A DNA stretch of 64,000 nt, from NCBI GenBank assembly GCA_030068145.1, contig JAPJBO010000934.1, positions 1 to 64,000 on the forward strand, given 5' to 3'. A model generated the notes under the pieces. It saw nothing but the letters and a program-made list of their open reading frames with translations, was not told the origin of the DNA and did no database searches. Positions 9,528 to 20,460 of the stretch are shown piece by piece. Positions within the stretch are counted from its first letter, which is position 1. Each line of letters begins with the position of its first letter. The DNA comes from Diplonema papillatum. Taxonomy: Eukaryota; Euglenozoa; Diplonemea; Diplonemida; Diplonemidae. Both the position numbers and the translations under genes were made by a program.

Positions 9528-10951
9528 CCGCCACTGGGAGTCTCTCGACTCGCTGTAACCGTCGCCACCACGGGCTTCATTACCCTTCTCCCGCTGGACG
9601 TATTTCTTTGCGAATACACACACGGGGGGTGGTGACAAACAGGGATACCTTCCATGTCCATGCGGTGCTTTGCGCCTTCTGAGTTCCGAGGGGCCGTCTT
9701 GCGCGCGTTGCACGACAGGCACTTGATGAGCTGCTTTGTCTGCAAGAGGACGTCCGCCGCGTGCATCTCGCACCCCGCCGCCTCGGCCCGCTGCGGGAGG
9801 GGGCCGGCCTTGCCGTGCTTTTTGGACACGAACCCCGAATCGACCGGGCGCGACAGCCGCCGGTGGGTGGCGTCGCCGCCGCGGGCGCCGCGCAGGGCTG
9901 ATATAAGGTGGTCCTCCACGCGGGATAGGCCCTCCTCGTGCTGGTTGACCTTCGACTCGAAGAGAACCAGCAGGCTCAGGATGTCCGAGATTTTCCCCCC
10001 GAGCAGGGACAGGACGGAGCTCGCTGGCTCCTCTCCTTCGTCGACGAATCCGGCGTGCCCCGGCTGGAGGGAGACCTGGTGGCACAGACTGTCAACCTTC
10101 ACCCACCTCTCCTCGAAGTGCACTTCCAGCCGGTCCATCTTCTCCGTTTGCGCGTCCGTTCGCGCAGCGAGATCCGCGGTTAATTCTTGGAAATCCTCCC
10201 GCAGCGCATCGACCGCCGCCCCCCGGCGGCCGTCCAGCAGCGCGACTTCGCTGCGCAAGTCGGCGCGGGCCAAGGCTTCGGCGGCAAGCCCAGCCTTCAG
10301 TTCGGCGACTCCACGCATCGCGCTGTCGCACGACGCGCGGAGCCCGCCGATGCTTCCTTCGAGCAGTTCGCACCGCTCTTCCACCGCGAAACCCAGCTTT
10401 TTTTGCGCGGCCAGGCGGCGCGCTGAATCGTCCAACGCGGCTTCGGTTTTCGCCATCCCGTCTTCGACGGTGGTCTCGAGCGTTTTGACCCGCGCCTTGG
10501 CGTCCGCGTGCGCTGATTCGAGGCCGTCGACCTTCTCCTCGACGGCGGCTACCCGGGTGGCCGCGGCTGCGAGCTGGCCGCTGTGTTCCGCGTGGTTGCG
10601 CGCCGCGGCCGCGGCGGCGGACGCGAGCCCGGCCGCCAACTCGCGGGCCAGGGAGTCGACGGTCGCCAGCAGCCCCCGCGCCTGGTCCTCGGCGGCGGCC
10701 ACGCGGCCGCAGCAGGCGTCGACCCGCTGCAGGGCGCCGGCGACGGCGGCCCGCTGCTCTTCGGCCTGCGCCCGCAGGTCGCCGATTTGCGTCTGCTGGA
10801 TCGCGCCCTGCGACAGCAGGTGCGTGATGATGCGGTCGAGGCTCTCGCTGCTGAGGGTGGCTGGAATGTAGCTGACCAGCGGGTTCAGCTTGCAGTACGT
10901 CGACGCATCCGGCGCCGGGTGCATCAAGTTCGGCTTGAACCCTGACTCCAT
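9491..10951 (-). CDS. Coiled-coil protein, C-terminus probably spliced
   Basis: An ORF of 486 codons. Residues ~40-300 are Ala/Glu/Leu/Arg-rich with heptad-like spacing and few helix breakers, so a long coiled coil is likely. Near residue 415 it reads LIKCLSCNARK, which faintly recalls the CISC motif of DUF4795 (QRICH2-type flagellar proteins); this is a weak guess. GAAG|GTATCC at 9648 looks like a splice donor, after which the frame becomes His/Arg-rich and runs into the 330-bp repeat, so the last 53 codons are probably intron. The ATG at 10951 is followed by MESGFKPNLMHPAPDAS. A module shared with the cold-shock gene lies directly upstream. The overlapping 405-codon plus-strand ORF is a Ser/Ala-rich shadow. 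Confidence 0.75.
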   Translation of the reverse strand: MESGFKPNLMHPAPDASTYCKLNPLVSYIPATLSSESLDRIITHLLSQGAIQQTQIGDLRAQAEEQRAAVAGALQRVDACCGRVAAAEDQARGLLATVDSLARELAAGLASAAAAAARNHAEHSGQLAAAATRVAAVEEKVDGLESAHADAKARVKTLETTVEDGMAKTEAALDDSARRLAAQKKLGFAVEERCELLEGSIGGLRASCDSAMRGVAELKAGLAAEALARADLRSEVALLDGRRGAAVDALREDFQELTADLAARTDAQTEKMDRLEVHFEERWVKVDSLCHQVSLQPGHAGFVDEGEEPASSVLSLLGGKISDILSLLVLFESKVNQHEEGLSRVEDHLISALRGARGGDATHRRLSRPVDSGFVSKKHGKAGPLPQRAEAAGCEMHAADVLLQTKQLIKCLSCNARKTAPRNSEGAKHRMDMEGIPVCHHPPCVYSQRNTSSGRRVMKPVVATVTASRETPSGGVLQLARQRTQR

Positions 10952-10959
10952 GGTTACCC

Positions 10960-11100
10960 GTGTTGTTGTCCAATCCTGTATTTTTCGTTGCTTTGGTTGT
11001 GCGCACTTCCTTCAACCTGTGTTTCCTTCATCTAACGGGCTTGAGGATAGCACGCTGCCAGTCGATCGGTTTTGGCTCCAAGGGAGAGGGACGCTTAGTT
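10960..11100 (-). promoter_or_regulatory. Upstream module P1 of the coiled-coil gene
   Basis: GTGCGCACTTCCTTCAACC, TTCATCTAACGGGCTTGAGG and TAGCACGCTGCC recur at 11145-11295 and upstream of the cold-shock gene (37155-37275). In gene orientation it lies 10-150 bases before the ATG, so it may be promoter plus 5' UTR. Confidence 0.6.
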
Positions 11101-11144
11101 TAAGGCTAAGGCAGCCCAGAGGGGGAGAATGCGGGCGAACACCC

Positions 11145-11295
11145 TCCGTGTTCTTGTCCAGTCCTGTATTGGTTACTGATTTGTTGTGCGCACTTCCTTC
11201 AACCCTGTGTTTTCTTCATCTAACAAGCTTAGGATAGCACGCTGCCATCGAACGGTTTTGGCTCTGATGAAATGCATCCGCCAGATACAAAAAAG
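11145..11295 (-). promoter_or_regulatory. Duplicate upstream module P2
   Basis: A tandem duplicate of P1, about 190 bp further upstream. It includes GTCCAGTCCTGTATT, which in P1 sits beside the start codon. Its distal end (AAATGCATCC, AGATACAAAAAAG) matches the cold-shock copy better than P1 does. Confidence 0.6.
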
Positions 11296-11299
11296 AGAT

Positions 11300-12210
11300 A
11301 GGCGTGTGCTATCGCCCTGCATTGAAGAACTTGGACTGAACGATGGTCGTCCAAACGGCAGCCACCTGCGAGGCAGGGTCCTGATGTAGCTTTGACATGG
11401 GCCTGCTGGATCGGTAGCTACGCGCCTAGCGTGTTCCTGTCTTCTTGGCGTCTTGGGCCTTCTTGATGAACACTTGCTGAGTTCAGCTTGTTCGGGCTTT
11501 GGTGCACACTACACGAGTCACACCCGAAAAGTGGGTGTGGCACCCGCCTTTTTACTCCTGCTTTAACTCCAGCTTCTGAGGCTGGACTTCACCGTGTACA
11601 ACTTGAGTCCACGTGCCATCCAGCGCCTTCAGCTGAACTCGCTCAATCGTTCAATCCACCCATGACTGGTGCACCGTGTACAGGCTGCCCTCACACCATG
11701 CCTCAGATTCGCCAAGAGCAATAACTCGTTTGTGCCTCTCTGCTGGTTCCCTTTCTGGCGCGCTGCATGGACTGCACAACTGCGGCGGCACAAGGAAAAA
11801 GAAGTGTTTAAACGGGTATAATCAAGTGAGTGTCCAGGTGGCTGTCCTCAAAGCGACATGAGGAAGGAAGGTTTCATAGAACGGTGCGCTCACGGGGGGA
11901 AGGCGGGGGCGGGCGTGTGAAACCAGTTCGAGCCTGGGGAAATGGGCGGTTAAACCAGTTGCGGGCCGAAGGCATACTAAAGCGTCCATTCGCACTGAAG
12001 CGACGGGGATAAGCACTGCGTGTGCGGGGTGGGTGGCTACTTTCCCTGCGGCAGGCGCCATTGCGGGATTGGGCGAGAAGCAGGCTGCCGCCGTGAACAT
12101 CAACAACTAGCTATGACCATGACTAAGCTGAGCGATCCTTCTTAGTTGGATGGAATGGGGTGGCTGGTTGGATCGTCGTGTTTGGGGCGGGGTCGGTCGG
12201 GGGGGCGGTT
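11300..12210. other. Intergenic, no recognised feature
   Basis: About 900 bp with no convincing ORF and no repeat that I could match elsewhere in the window. Confidence 0.4.
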
Positions 12211-12214
12211 CGGG

Positions 12215-12351
12215 GTGCGAATCAGTGGTAGCATCACGGCACTGTCCGATCGAACAACCGTAGATACCAGGGACTAGAAACGGGAGTTCCTCTCGTACTA
12301 CCCCGTATTGCTGTCGGAATGCGCTGGCCCGATGGGCTCTCTCTCCATCAG

Positions 12352-12392
<41 letters not shown>

Positions 12393-12880
12393 GTTAGTGG
12401 ACAATCCAACCCATAGGCAGTTCTGCTTGTCTAGGTTGGGAAGAGCTGACATCGAAGGATCAAAAAGCAACGTCGCTATGAACGCTTGGCTGCCACAAGC
12501 CAATCGCTTTTTCTTCTCTGGCCGCACACCCGTGCTAGGATCTGATGCCTGGGTCGTCGTGCAATTCTCCGAAAAGTTCGCTTCGGCTTGAGCTCTCGGG
12601 GATGATGACACCCAGGATACGACTTAGTTTCGGTTCAGGGGTAAGGGTGTCCCGCCAGAGATGAGAGAGAGAAACTAGCATTTGAGAATCGTTGGCGACG
12701 GAATCTCCAGGGGAATCTCCCTTCTGCACCTTACCAAACCCGCCTCTTTCTCTCTCCGCGTTCGTATGGTTACCGTATGGGCGACAATCCGCATCGCCGG
12801 CGGCGCGGTTAGCTCTTCGGCATTAGAACCGGTGCCGTGGTCGTACCTCCCCCCGCCCAGCGTCCAGTGCCAGTTCTTTG
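12215..12880 (-). rRNA. Large-subunit (28S) rRNA 3' segment, partial and probably degenerate
   Basis: On the minus strand GGCTTGTGGCAGCCAAGCGT, CGACGTTGCTTTTTGATCC, GGGAACGTGAGCTGGGTTTA, GACCGTCGTGAGACAGGTTA and the sarcin-ricin sequence AGTACGAGAGGAAC appear in the order known from 28S rRNA. Three things suggest a decayed copy. The invariant ACCACAGGGATAACTGG just before GGCTTGTGG is replaced by unrelated bases. TTAGTTTTACCCTACTGATG is shortened to TTACTGATG. The 3' end stops after GATGCTACC. Homology is firm for ~12230-12530 and only presumed up to 12880. A divergent functional rRNA piece is the alternative. Confidence 0.8.
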
Positions 12881-12939
12881 AAAATCAGCGTACGCGCATA
12901 CGCGTAGGGGCCCTGCTGTGTTCTAACTGGTAACGTGAC

Positions 12940-13615
12940 TCCTGCAGCAGCCGTACGGGTTTCACTAGGTATTTATGTTCTGCATAACCAAGAACCCCCG
13001 TGTTACCTGGAGGAAGTCCACTCGATTCCGCCTCGCTGGGCCAATACCAAGCTGGAAGCGGAACTTCGCTTGTTGCGCTCGTTGAAGTACCGGCGGACGA
13101 ATCCGTTTGGTAAAATCCACGGCCGGACGCTTTTTGGTTCTCACGTTCGGCAGCCCGACCGCATGCACTCGGACACACCAACCGCAGAGCCGCAACGAGG
13201 CGGTCGCCGGCGTCCGGAGGCTTGGCCACTCGCTGCCAAACGGCTGCCACCACAGAGAACTCTTTCAGAGTGCCCTTGCCGTCTCGACCGTTTCACTAGG
13301 TACTTACGTTCTGCATAACCAAGAACCCCCGTGTTACTTGGAGATAGTCCGCGCGATTCCGCTTCGCTGGGCCAATACCAAGCTGGAAGCGGAACTTCGC
13401 TTGTTGCGCTCGTTGAAGTACCGGCGGACGAATCCGTTTGGTAAAATCCACGGCCGGACGCTTTTTGGTTTCCACGTTCGGCAGCCCGACAACAGCTGCA
13501 CTCGGACGCACCAACCGAAGATCACGGCGTCCGAGGGCGTGGCCACTCGCTGCCAGACTGGCTGCCACCACAGAGAATTCTTCCAGAGTGCCCTTGCCTA
13601 CCCCTTGGCCAACCC
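12940..13615. repeat. 331-bp tandem duplication
   Basis: The block beginning GTTTCACTAGGTA at 12958 is repeated at 13289, with strong identity through CCGTTTGGTAAAATCCACGG and CGTTCGGCAGCCCGAC and weaker identity in the last 100 bp. Both strands keep ORFs through it, but without recognisable domains. Confidence 0.9.
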
Positions 13616-13879
13616 CTCGGAGCTGTTGGACCCCCGGCCGTGACCCCACTCTTTCCTTTTTGGAGCTGGCTTTTGCACCCGCCTCGGAGCTGGCAACGTG
13701 TTTAACTCCGTTTACGCACGTGGATATGTGGTTATACTCCCTGCAGGTCGCCAACGGCCGTACGCTGAATCAGCACTGCCCTGGGGAAGGGAACTTTTTG
13801 AATTGTATTTGATATTGACAACAAGACGGAAGAAGAAGAAAAAAAAAAAAAAAAAAAAATGGCAAAAAAGAAAAGAAGA

Positions 13880-14285
13880 AGAGTGGGGTAGTAGTAGCAG
13901 TAGTAGTTAGTTTGAACTTGATATGCAGCAAAAATCTGTGTCTGCTCAGTAGTGGTATGTGTCGTCTGTTACATTTCTCTTCTTCATGGAGACCCGCCCC
14001 CGGCATTTCGACTGTCCAATCACGGTCGCGAAAGGGTTGTGCCTGTAGTGGTGAGGCGGTTGACCGGGCCCCCACGAAGCCTTATACACAACACGGCTAC
14101 AACACGAGGATGCAGCCGTGCTTAGACGTGCACTCAGCCATCCCAGGCCATTGGCTGCTAAGCAGCACTTCGTTCCGCGTCGCGGCAAGTACATGATGCT
14201 GGCGGTTGGGGGTCGGCGACCGCAACTCAATTAAGGTGTGGTCAACCGTGTCGCCTCGTGAAGGCCCTCCATGACACCTAAAAGG
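13880..14285 (+). repeat. Family D element
   Basis: Starts in a TAG-rich run and contains TTCTTCATGGAGACCCGCCC, ACGAAGCCTTATACACAACA and GCGTCGCGGCAAGTACATGA, and ends near CATGACACCTAAA. Other copies are at 35940, 50110 and 53795, with a short one at 41600. A poly-purine run (13830-13890) precedes it. Confidence 0.8.
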
Positions 14286-14289
14286 AGAA

Positions 14290-14695
14290 GAAGAAAAGAA
14301 CAGACAATGGCGTGACACCGTGACGTTGCCGTCTCGGGATAGGGGTGCGAGGTTGGTGATCCTTCGCGACACGGGTTTCGTTTCGTGCACCACTGTACCA
14401 CAAAGTACAGGAGCTGTGGCTTTTAAACGATGGTTGGTGGACCAATACATTATAGCTCCCCGTTTTCAATAAGCATCCGACCCCTGGCTGGTGACCCGTT
14501 AGGGTTGCTGACCCTGCCGTCGGGGGACTGGTTGGGAATAGTTGATTGCGGGGGGTCCGAAAAGCTAACGGAGGAGCCCCTCCCACCACCCCCCTCCCGA
14601 GTTGGGACTAATTTTTCGCTTGTTGACAGGAGCAGGGCTTACGCTCCGTTTTCGGCCTCAGAGAAAATACGTGTGGTCCACATGTGGGCGCTGAA
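14290..14695. other. Intergenic, no recognised feature
   Basis: Lies between a family D and a family B element. No gene or repeat recognised. Confidence 0.4.
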
Positions 14696-14699
14696 GGTT

Positions 14700-14937
14700 C
14701 GAGGGGAAAAATACTCGAGGGACTGCCTTGTGCTCATTTCGAAGGAGGCTAGAGGGGGAGAAAACAATACAACTACAAAGTGGGTCTTTTTTGTTGAACG
14801 CTTACGCCCGCCACTAAACCCAGATTTTCCTGGGCTACAGCACATTTACCTCCTTTGATCTATCGCAACTGGCAGTCTCCTCAAGCATTTCCTACAAAGC
14901 AGGTGCCTATACAAAAAAAAAAAAAAAACCTTTCCCC
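14700..14937 (+). mobile_element. Family B element with poly-A tail
   Basis: A good reference copy: AAATACTCGAGGGACTGCCT, GGAGGCTAGAGGGGGAGAAA, GAACGCTTACGCCCGCCACT, CTCAAGCATTTCCTACAAAG, then ATACAAAAAAAAAAA. Its size (~230 bp), A tail and dispersal suggest a SINE-like retroposon. No RNA polymerase III box is clear to me. Confidence 0.8.
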
Positions 14938-14939
14938 CT

Positions 14940-15590
14940 ATGTGCGGCGGGGAAAAAAAAAAAAGCCCACAACTGGACTCGGCGACACCTGGCTGTGCGG
15001 CCTTGGCGACTTGTGAGCCTAGACTCCCCTGCATGTGGACCAACCTGTGGCAAGCACATGTGGGGGAAAAAAAATCCAAAAAGAATTAACGTGTGGAAAT
15101 CCACACGGTCCACACGTGGAGCGTAAGCCCTGTGCCGGATCGGATGTACGACCCTTCCTTGACCCCTACCGGTACTGCCAGATCGTCGGGCCACGTATTC
15201 ACGTCATGCATCGCGTTGCTCAAACTGGCTGATGGCCCCAAATTGTATTTGAAATTGGAAAAGGACGAAGAAGGACGGACAAAGGCAAAATGGTCGGTTA
15301 ATCTGAAGCCAGCCAGGAAGCAGGCAATGGGATCGGGTCGATTTTTTCTTATCGGGAGTGAGAAGAACGGGGGAAACAGGGACCGCTAGGCTCGATGACT
15401 ACATATTGGGGGACCAAGTGCGCATGGAAACGTCTTCTGACAGATACTAAATGGGGGAGGTGACAACTAACAAAAGTAGTGCTTGGTGCTGGAGAAGGGG
15501 CGGGGTCGGTTTGGTTGATGTCTGATACTTTCATTGAAGATGCGGTTTTACCGAGCATTTCGAGGTTCATGAAGGTAAAGGGGGGGGGGG
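14940..15590. other. Intergenic, no gene seen
   Basis: Holds two A tracts, a stretch repeating CACGTGTGGA-like pieces near 15095-15120 and a G12 tract at 15580-15591. No gene recognised. Confidence 0.4.
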
Positions 15591-15593
15591 GTA

Positions 15594-16802
15594 GGGGGGG
15601 TCAAAAGCTGTCAAAATAGGTCATTTTTTTGGGAACCACATAGGGGCTCCTAAAAGGCAATAAAATTTGGTAAACCACCCCAGAACCGTATAGAAATGCC
15701 TAAAACATGCTTTTTGGCTGCTGAAGTGCCCCGAAAAGGCCTTTTTACGAGTGCCCAATTTTTGGACTCAGGGTGGACACCCTTTGGTACCAGTGTTCTT
15801 CTTTTTAGGTGACAACCCCAAAAATAGTGACAGCATGAACCGAAGAAGGAAAACAACACTGCCCAAACCTATGTATTTTTACTCAAAAGACTTTCCTGAG
15901 AGTTGGGGATGGTGGGGCTTCGTAGGAGGCATCGACAAGCGACTCAATGAGGTACAGCTTCGTAACGTGCCGCCCCCTCGAGTCCTTGACGTCAGCGCCA
16001 GCTTTCGTAGTGGCCTGTGTCGTGTAGCGTGCTACCGCAAGCTGCAGATACCCTGCCCTGAGCTGCTATGTCGTGACAGTCCTATAAATCCACCGCCGAA
16101 CCTTTTCGTTCAAGTCCAGTTTTCTATTTTTGTTCAAGCTCAACGTGCGTTGGGGTTAGGTACCAGAGATACACCCCGGTGACCAGTATTGTCTTGCGTG
16201 CGTGTGCAATGTGACCCTTTCGGGGTGGTGTACAAAAGGCGAACTTGAATAAAGGACACTGTCGCGTGCATCCCTCCAACAAAAACGTTGGGATCTGGGA
16301 AATCCCACTACGGATGAGAGCATCTCATTGTTTTTCTCGGAAAGACATCGAACTTTGTGAATATCGCTCTAGCAGAAGTTCGGGGAAGAGCTGCTGCCTG
16401 CGGTGTCAACAACACCTCAGCTTGCGCAAGACCCAGAGAACCTTTTGGGACGTTGTTAACCATCCAGACGAGCAACGTTCATAGCTGCCTTCCTCCTGGG
16501 TGTCGTTCGCCCTTTTGTTGCTTCCATTTGTGGCTGCCTGTACGTGATTGTAGTCTCATCTTTGCATGGTATGAACAGTGAAGCACACCCACAGGCTGCT
16601 AGCCGGTACCAAACGGTGTCCACCCTAAAACCATCAACTAATACACCCCCCCCTGGGCCATTTTCCATGAAACTTCCCCCAAAAACACGTTTCCGGGCAT
16701 TTCTGAGGCGGGTTGCATGTTTTTTTAGCCTTAAACTGCCGTTAAGTCTACAGGCTGAAAATGTCACCATTTTGACGCAAAAAAAGACCTTTTGACCCCC
16801 CC
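15594..16802. mobile_element. Element U, ~1.2 kb, G-tract terminal inverted repeats of ~190 bp
   Basis: The left end reads GGGGGGGTCAAAAG and the right end CTTTTGACCCCCCC. Homology continues inward in inverted orientation (GTCAAAAT, GAAATGCC, a Gly/Phe-tract region) to AGGGTGGACACC at 15772 and its complement GGTGTCCACCCT at 16616. The interior (15790-16600) has an unrecognised 115-codon plus ORF starting MNRRRKTTLPKPMYF at 15835 and no transposase that I can identify. It shares its right C tract with element K. Confidence 0.65.
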
Positions 16803-17981
16803 TAGGGCTAAGTTGGATGGAAACGCCGTTTCTTTTAGTTTTTTCGAAATATGGAAACGGAAACGGAAACGGAAACGGAAACGTTTCCGTTTCTTTTAAA
16901 AGAAACGCCGGAAGGTCATGCTGAGGGGTCCTATAGGATACCACTTCGCGGGTCCTTCCTGGGCTGTTCTTCGACTTGGCTCGGCCCCTTCTTGTGTGTC
17001 GTCGCGGTCTCGTTTGTGCAGAGCAGTCGCTGATGCTCACCGCTTTCTTTCATCGGCGATCTGACACGAGCAAATAGGTAACCACAAGCTAATGATGCAG
17101 AATGTCGTCACATGCGGATGCTGAGGTTTTCTGACACCAGATTCCACTCTTCTGTGCCTACCACTTCGTCCTCTGCTGCTTCCAACCCACGTTCTCATGT
17201 TTACTTGTATCGGCAGCCGTGCCGAGTGGGGCTTTTTGAATCTGCCGTCCTCTTCTGCATTGTCGATGGGGTTCTTCCTGCCGTCGCTGTCTATGCTCCG
17301 ACAACACCGCCCGATGGTGCCCCTTCCGGTGACGGTTGCCACCCGTCGTCATATGCAAGGTGCACTGTGGCAAGCGATGTTTAGCGCACACGTTACTGCG
17401 TGGCCATCGCTTTTCTGGCGGGTTCAACATTGCCCCGGCATACGTGTGCCCTTCTCACCTCCTGATGCTGATTGCACTCCCTCTTTGTCTTACGCCGCCG
17501 AAAAACCCCGGTCTTGTAGCCTGTGGCGCGGCGGTGCTCCCGCTGTCCTGAACGACCGTATCTGTATAGCCTATTATTGGAAGCGGATGTGCTTTCCCGA
17601 TCGTCTTCAGCGCGTTGGCCAACGGCCTCGCATAACAGAGCATCGTCGCTACAACAGCCATTGGTATAAAGAGCTGCAGACCTCAAAGTCATCACAACCG
17701 GATGCGTGTGGTTGCGTCTGCTCCACGCGGTCGCAACTCTTATGCTTCTTTCCTCCCTCTTTTTCAAAGCCACCTTGTCCATGGTTTCCCACTGGATTGC
17801 GGGGTCCGCCGTTCGACACACATTTCCGGTCGGACCTTCAGCCAGTATACTAGTGGCATACCAGCCGTTTCTTTTGAAAAGAAACGGCGTTTCCATCCAC
17901 CGCCAAAAAGAAGGAAACGGAAACGGAAACGGAAACGGAAACGTTTCCAACGTTTCCATCCTACATAGCCCTAGGGGGGGG
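16796..17981. mobile_element. Element K, ~1.19 kb, terminal inverted repeats with GGAAAC arrays
   Basis: Left end CCCCCCCTAGGGCTAAGTTG, right end complement CCCCCCCTAGGGCTATGTAG, both continuing GGATGGAAACG. Each end then holds (GGAAAC)n runs meeting GTTTCC in a palindrome, and TTTTAAAAGAAACG-like sequence. The interior has minus-strand reading frames in three phases that look decayed; no transposase is identified. CCCTAG-type ends resemble piggyBac, but no TTAA target duplication is visible. Confidence 0.7.
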
Positions 17982-18145
17982 GGGGGGGGGGGGGGGGGGT
18001 CGAACAATAACAGTTCTTTGACACACGTCTGGTTGTCTAAAAACACTACCACTATTTGATCCTGCTACTGTTCGGCTACCCGGAACTTTTGTCATTATTC
18101 GACAATTCGAATAATAACACAGTGTTATTATTCGACCCCCCCCCC
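17974..18145. mobile_element. Family I miniature inverted-repeat element, copy 1
   Basis: The terminal repeats are G-tract-TCGAACAATAACAG at the left and GTTATTATTCGA-C-tract at the right, 172 bp in all. The left G tract (26 G) is shared with the end of element K. Copies are at 42255 and 53436, and a half copy is at 6286. Confidence 0.75.
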
Positions 18146-18149
18146 TTCA

Positions 18150-18885
18150 CAGGTAGCGGTGATCTTGTTCGTGCCGCCTCTGTCTTCGACTCTGCTTACA
18201 CACGTAGTTGTAGGAACATGTTCACACTGTGAGATCCTGTTGGAACACGTTCACACTGTGAGTTCCAGCCTCGAACCCGGAGCTGAGATACTTGGCAAAA
18301 AGACAAGGGCGAGAGGGGGAAATACGTGGCGAGCCACACCCATAAAAAAAAAAGCGGGACATCGCTTTTGTATTGGTGCTGCACGCGGCGCCCTCATGCC
18401 CACGGGTGCCCTGCGGGTTTGCGCATCAAAGTCTTCTTTCGCGGGAATGCAGAGTGTTGCGTTCTTTCTTTTCATGTCTGTCGTTTCCACTTTTTCTTCT
18501 TTATGTTTCGTTGACTACATTCTTTCTTTACCAATGGGGGGGGCGGGTGTCTTCGCCGAGACGACATAGCTGCACATGAGTCCCTCAGAAATCTGGCGTT
18601 AAAGCTTGAGTTAAAAGCGCGGGTGTCACACACGCTTCTCGAGTGAGGATTTACACGCGTATTGGTTGCAGCACATCCGGCAGCCGTGCATGCGCCTCGC
18701 CCTGCGACGATCTACGAACAGCCGCCACACAACCCAGACAGGTGGAACACAGGTGAAGAAGAGGAAGAAGCGGACGAACAGACAGAAGAAGAACATGACA
18801 AAAAAATTTGAGCCAACACTCAAGATCGAACAAGATGGAGTGGGTGCGGGTGCAAGGTGCTTCAGTGCGTTCACCATGGTACTAC
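18150..18885. other. Intergenic, no recognised gene
   Basis: Contains a direct duplication of GAACA(T/C)GTTCACACTGTGAG at 18215-18262. No coding signal recognised. Confidence 0.4.
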
Positions 18886-18887
18886 CG

Positions 18888-18945
18888 CTGTCTGCAAGCA
18901 CTCAGGCTCCGCGCTGATGATGGTTCGTCTTCTGCGCCGAAACAC
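18888..18945 (-). repeat. Family A fragment, inverted
   Basis: ACCGCTGTCTGCAAGCACTC and GCGCTGATGATGG are the reverse complement of the family A core. It is the only clear minus-strand copy. Confidence 0.55.
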
Positions 18946-19317
18946 AGTGAGATAGGAACAAGGTGTTGGGCACACGAAACCATCTACCGGTTGGAATACG
19001 CAAAACGCCGGAATGAGTGGTCGGATGCTCTCGTTTAGGCCCCAGAAAATGGCTGCAGAATGCGAAAACAAGGAAAACTCACCTCACACACAGTGAATTC
19101 CGTATGGAAAGCGACTCAATGCGACCGGCACCGCAATCACGTTCAATATAGAAAAGTGACCCTGGGCCCCGTGTGCACGTTGAGGGGTTTACATGTATCC
19201 CAAAAGTCCCCACTGTTACTTTCATGAGGGTGCTCACCGAGTCCGAAGTGACAGAGAGGTCCACCGCCTGCTGACAGACCGCTGAGGCTGTGTTCGTCTG
19301 TGATAGTCATGGTTAGT

Positions 19318-19432
19318 TTTGGGTTAGAATGCAAAGAATCTGTGGCGATAATCTGCATACATGGTTAACCTGTGGTAAGACTGTGTTCGCATGTGGTAGT
19401 TGAGGTTAGGATGCAGAATATCTGTAGCGATG
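19318..19432. repeat. Family E, two copies
   Basis: GTTAGAATGCAAAGAATCTG with GCGATAATCTGCAT, followed 75 bp later by a diverged copy ending GATGGCCTGCAG. Confidence 0.6.
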
Positions 19433-19439
19433 GCCTGCA

Positions 19440-20215
19440 GTAGTCACTAGGTGGCTACCCTTCGATCGTACTGTGTCGTGCTTCTGGCGTTTGCACTCCT
19501 TCGCTGATAGTCTGACTGGGATAGACAACGGCGATCAATGCAGTTCCGGGGGTAAGGGTGGACCGGATCAGACAGTCTGCCAAACCCCCGACAGAGACGG
19601 GTGGTGGACCCGCTTTGGACCGGACTCATCGGCAACGGGCGGGGAGGGAGCACACATGGCAAGGTAACAGTGAGTGGTTTACGCAGACCTAGGAGAACGA
19701 GGAGGAGGGGGACAAGGAGGGGCGCCAGGGCAAGAAGATGCTGCGTGGCAGTGTTTTCTTCGCCAGGCCTCGCGAAGAAATGTTCAGCGACTTCCCGAAA
19801 TATCTGTTTGTCTCGTGCTCTCGCTGCGTTGCGGTATTGTTCTTTGGCAGAGGTAGCCGATGCTTCGCCTTTAGCACATGGCTGTACCGCGCATGCTCTT
19901 GACAGACGATAGCGTCCGGTATTGTGCACGTGGGTTCGGTGGCATTGAGGTAAGGGGTTGCACAGGGCACTTTGTGGCGGTAGTGGGAAGTCGTTTGCGC
20001 TTTGTGGCCGCGAATGCGGGCCAAGGCCCTCTGCCGCGGCTTTCCGCAAAGGGTCGGACACACAGTAGGAGGGTGTCGACGAGTACCTTCGTTCCGGCTC
20101 AATTTGTGGTTTCGGGCAGTCCACGTAGCTTCCATGCAGTCGCCCTCTTCGGCGAATCTTCGTTCAGTCGCGAATGCGGCATGCATTCGACCTTGCGAGG
20201 AGGCTTTCTTCCCTA
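19440..20215. other. No recognised gene
   Basis: Overlapping ORFs exist on both strands (up to 225 codons on minus, 19447-20124), but none shows a domain or clear protein-like composition. Confidence 0.35.
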
Positions 20216-20221
20216 TCATAG

Positions 20222-20460
20222 CTTGCAGGAACGTGCTTGGAATGGGTACGTGCTCAGCACCGCACTGGTTTTATCTGCACCGTGTTTCGGTCCTCTAAGC
20301 CACGTACACATAACGCGAGCCATTCATCAGCGCGGAACCTGAGTGCAGGACTGGCCTTTAGACGCCTTGATGTGGGCCAACTTTTTTGGAAGGACTGGCC
20401 TTTTGAAGCCTTGGTGTGGACCAACTTTCCTGCAGACATGACAGCGGTGTGAGTCTGGTT
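20222..20460 (+). repeat. Family A copy
   Basis: GCAGGAACGTGCTTGGAATG, CACCGCACTGGT, TTTCGGTCCTCTAAGCCACG and CAGCGCGGAACCTGAGTG. A 50-bp piece (GGACTGGCCTTT, GTGGACCAACTTT) is duplicated inside it. Confidence 0.75.

Noticed and set aside
9654..10871. 405-codon plus-strand ORF
   Set aside because: Ser/Ala/Arg-rich shadow of the minus-strand coiled-coil gene, an effect of high GC at third positions.
12215..12880. Intact functional 28S rRNA gene
   Set aside because: Universally conserved blocks are missing or shortened and both ends are truncated.
16796..17981. piggyBac transposon
   Set aside because: CCCTAG-type ends are suggestive, but no TTAA duplication and no recognisable transposase were found.
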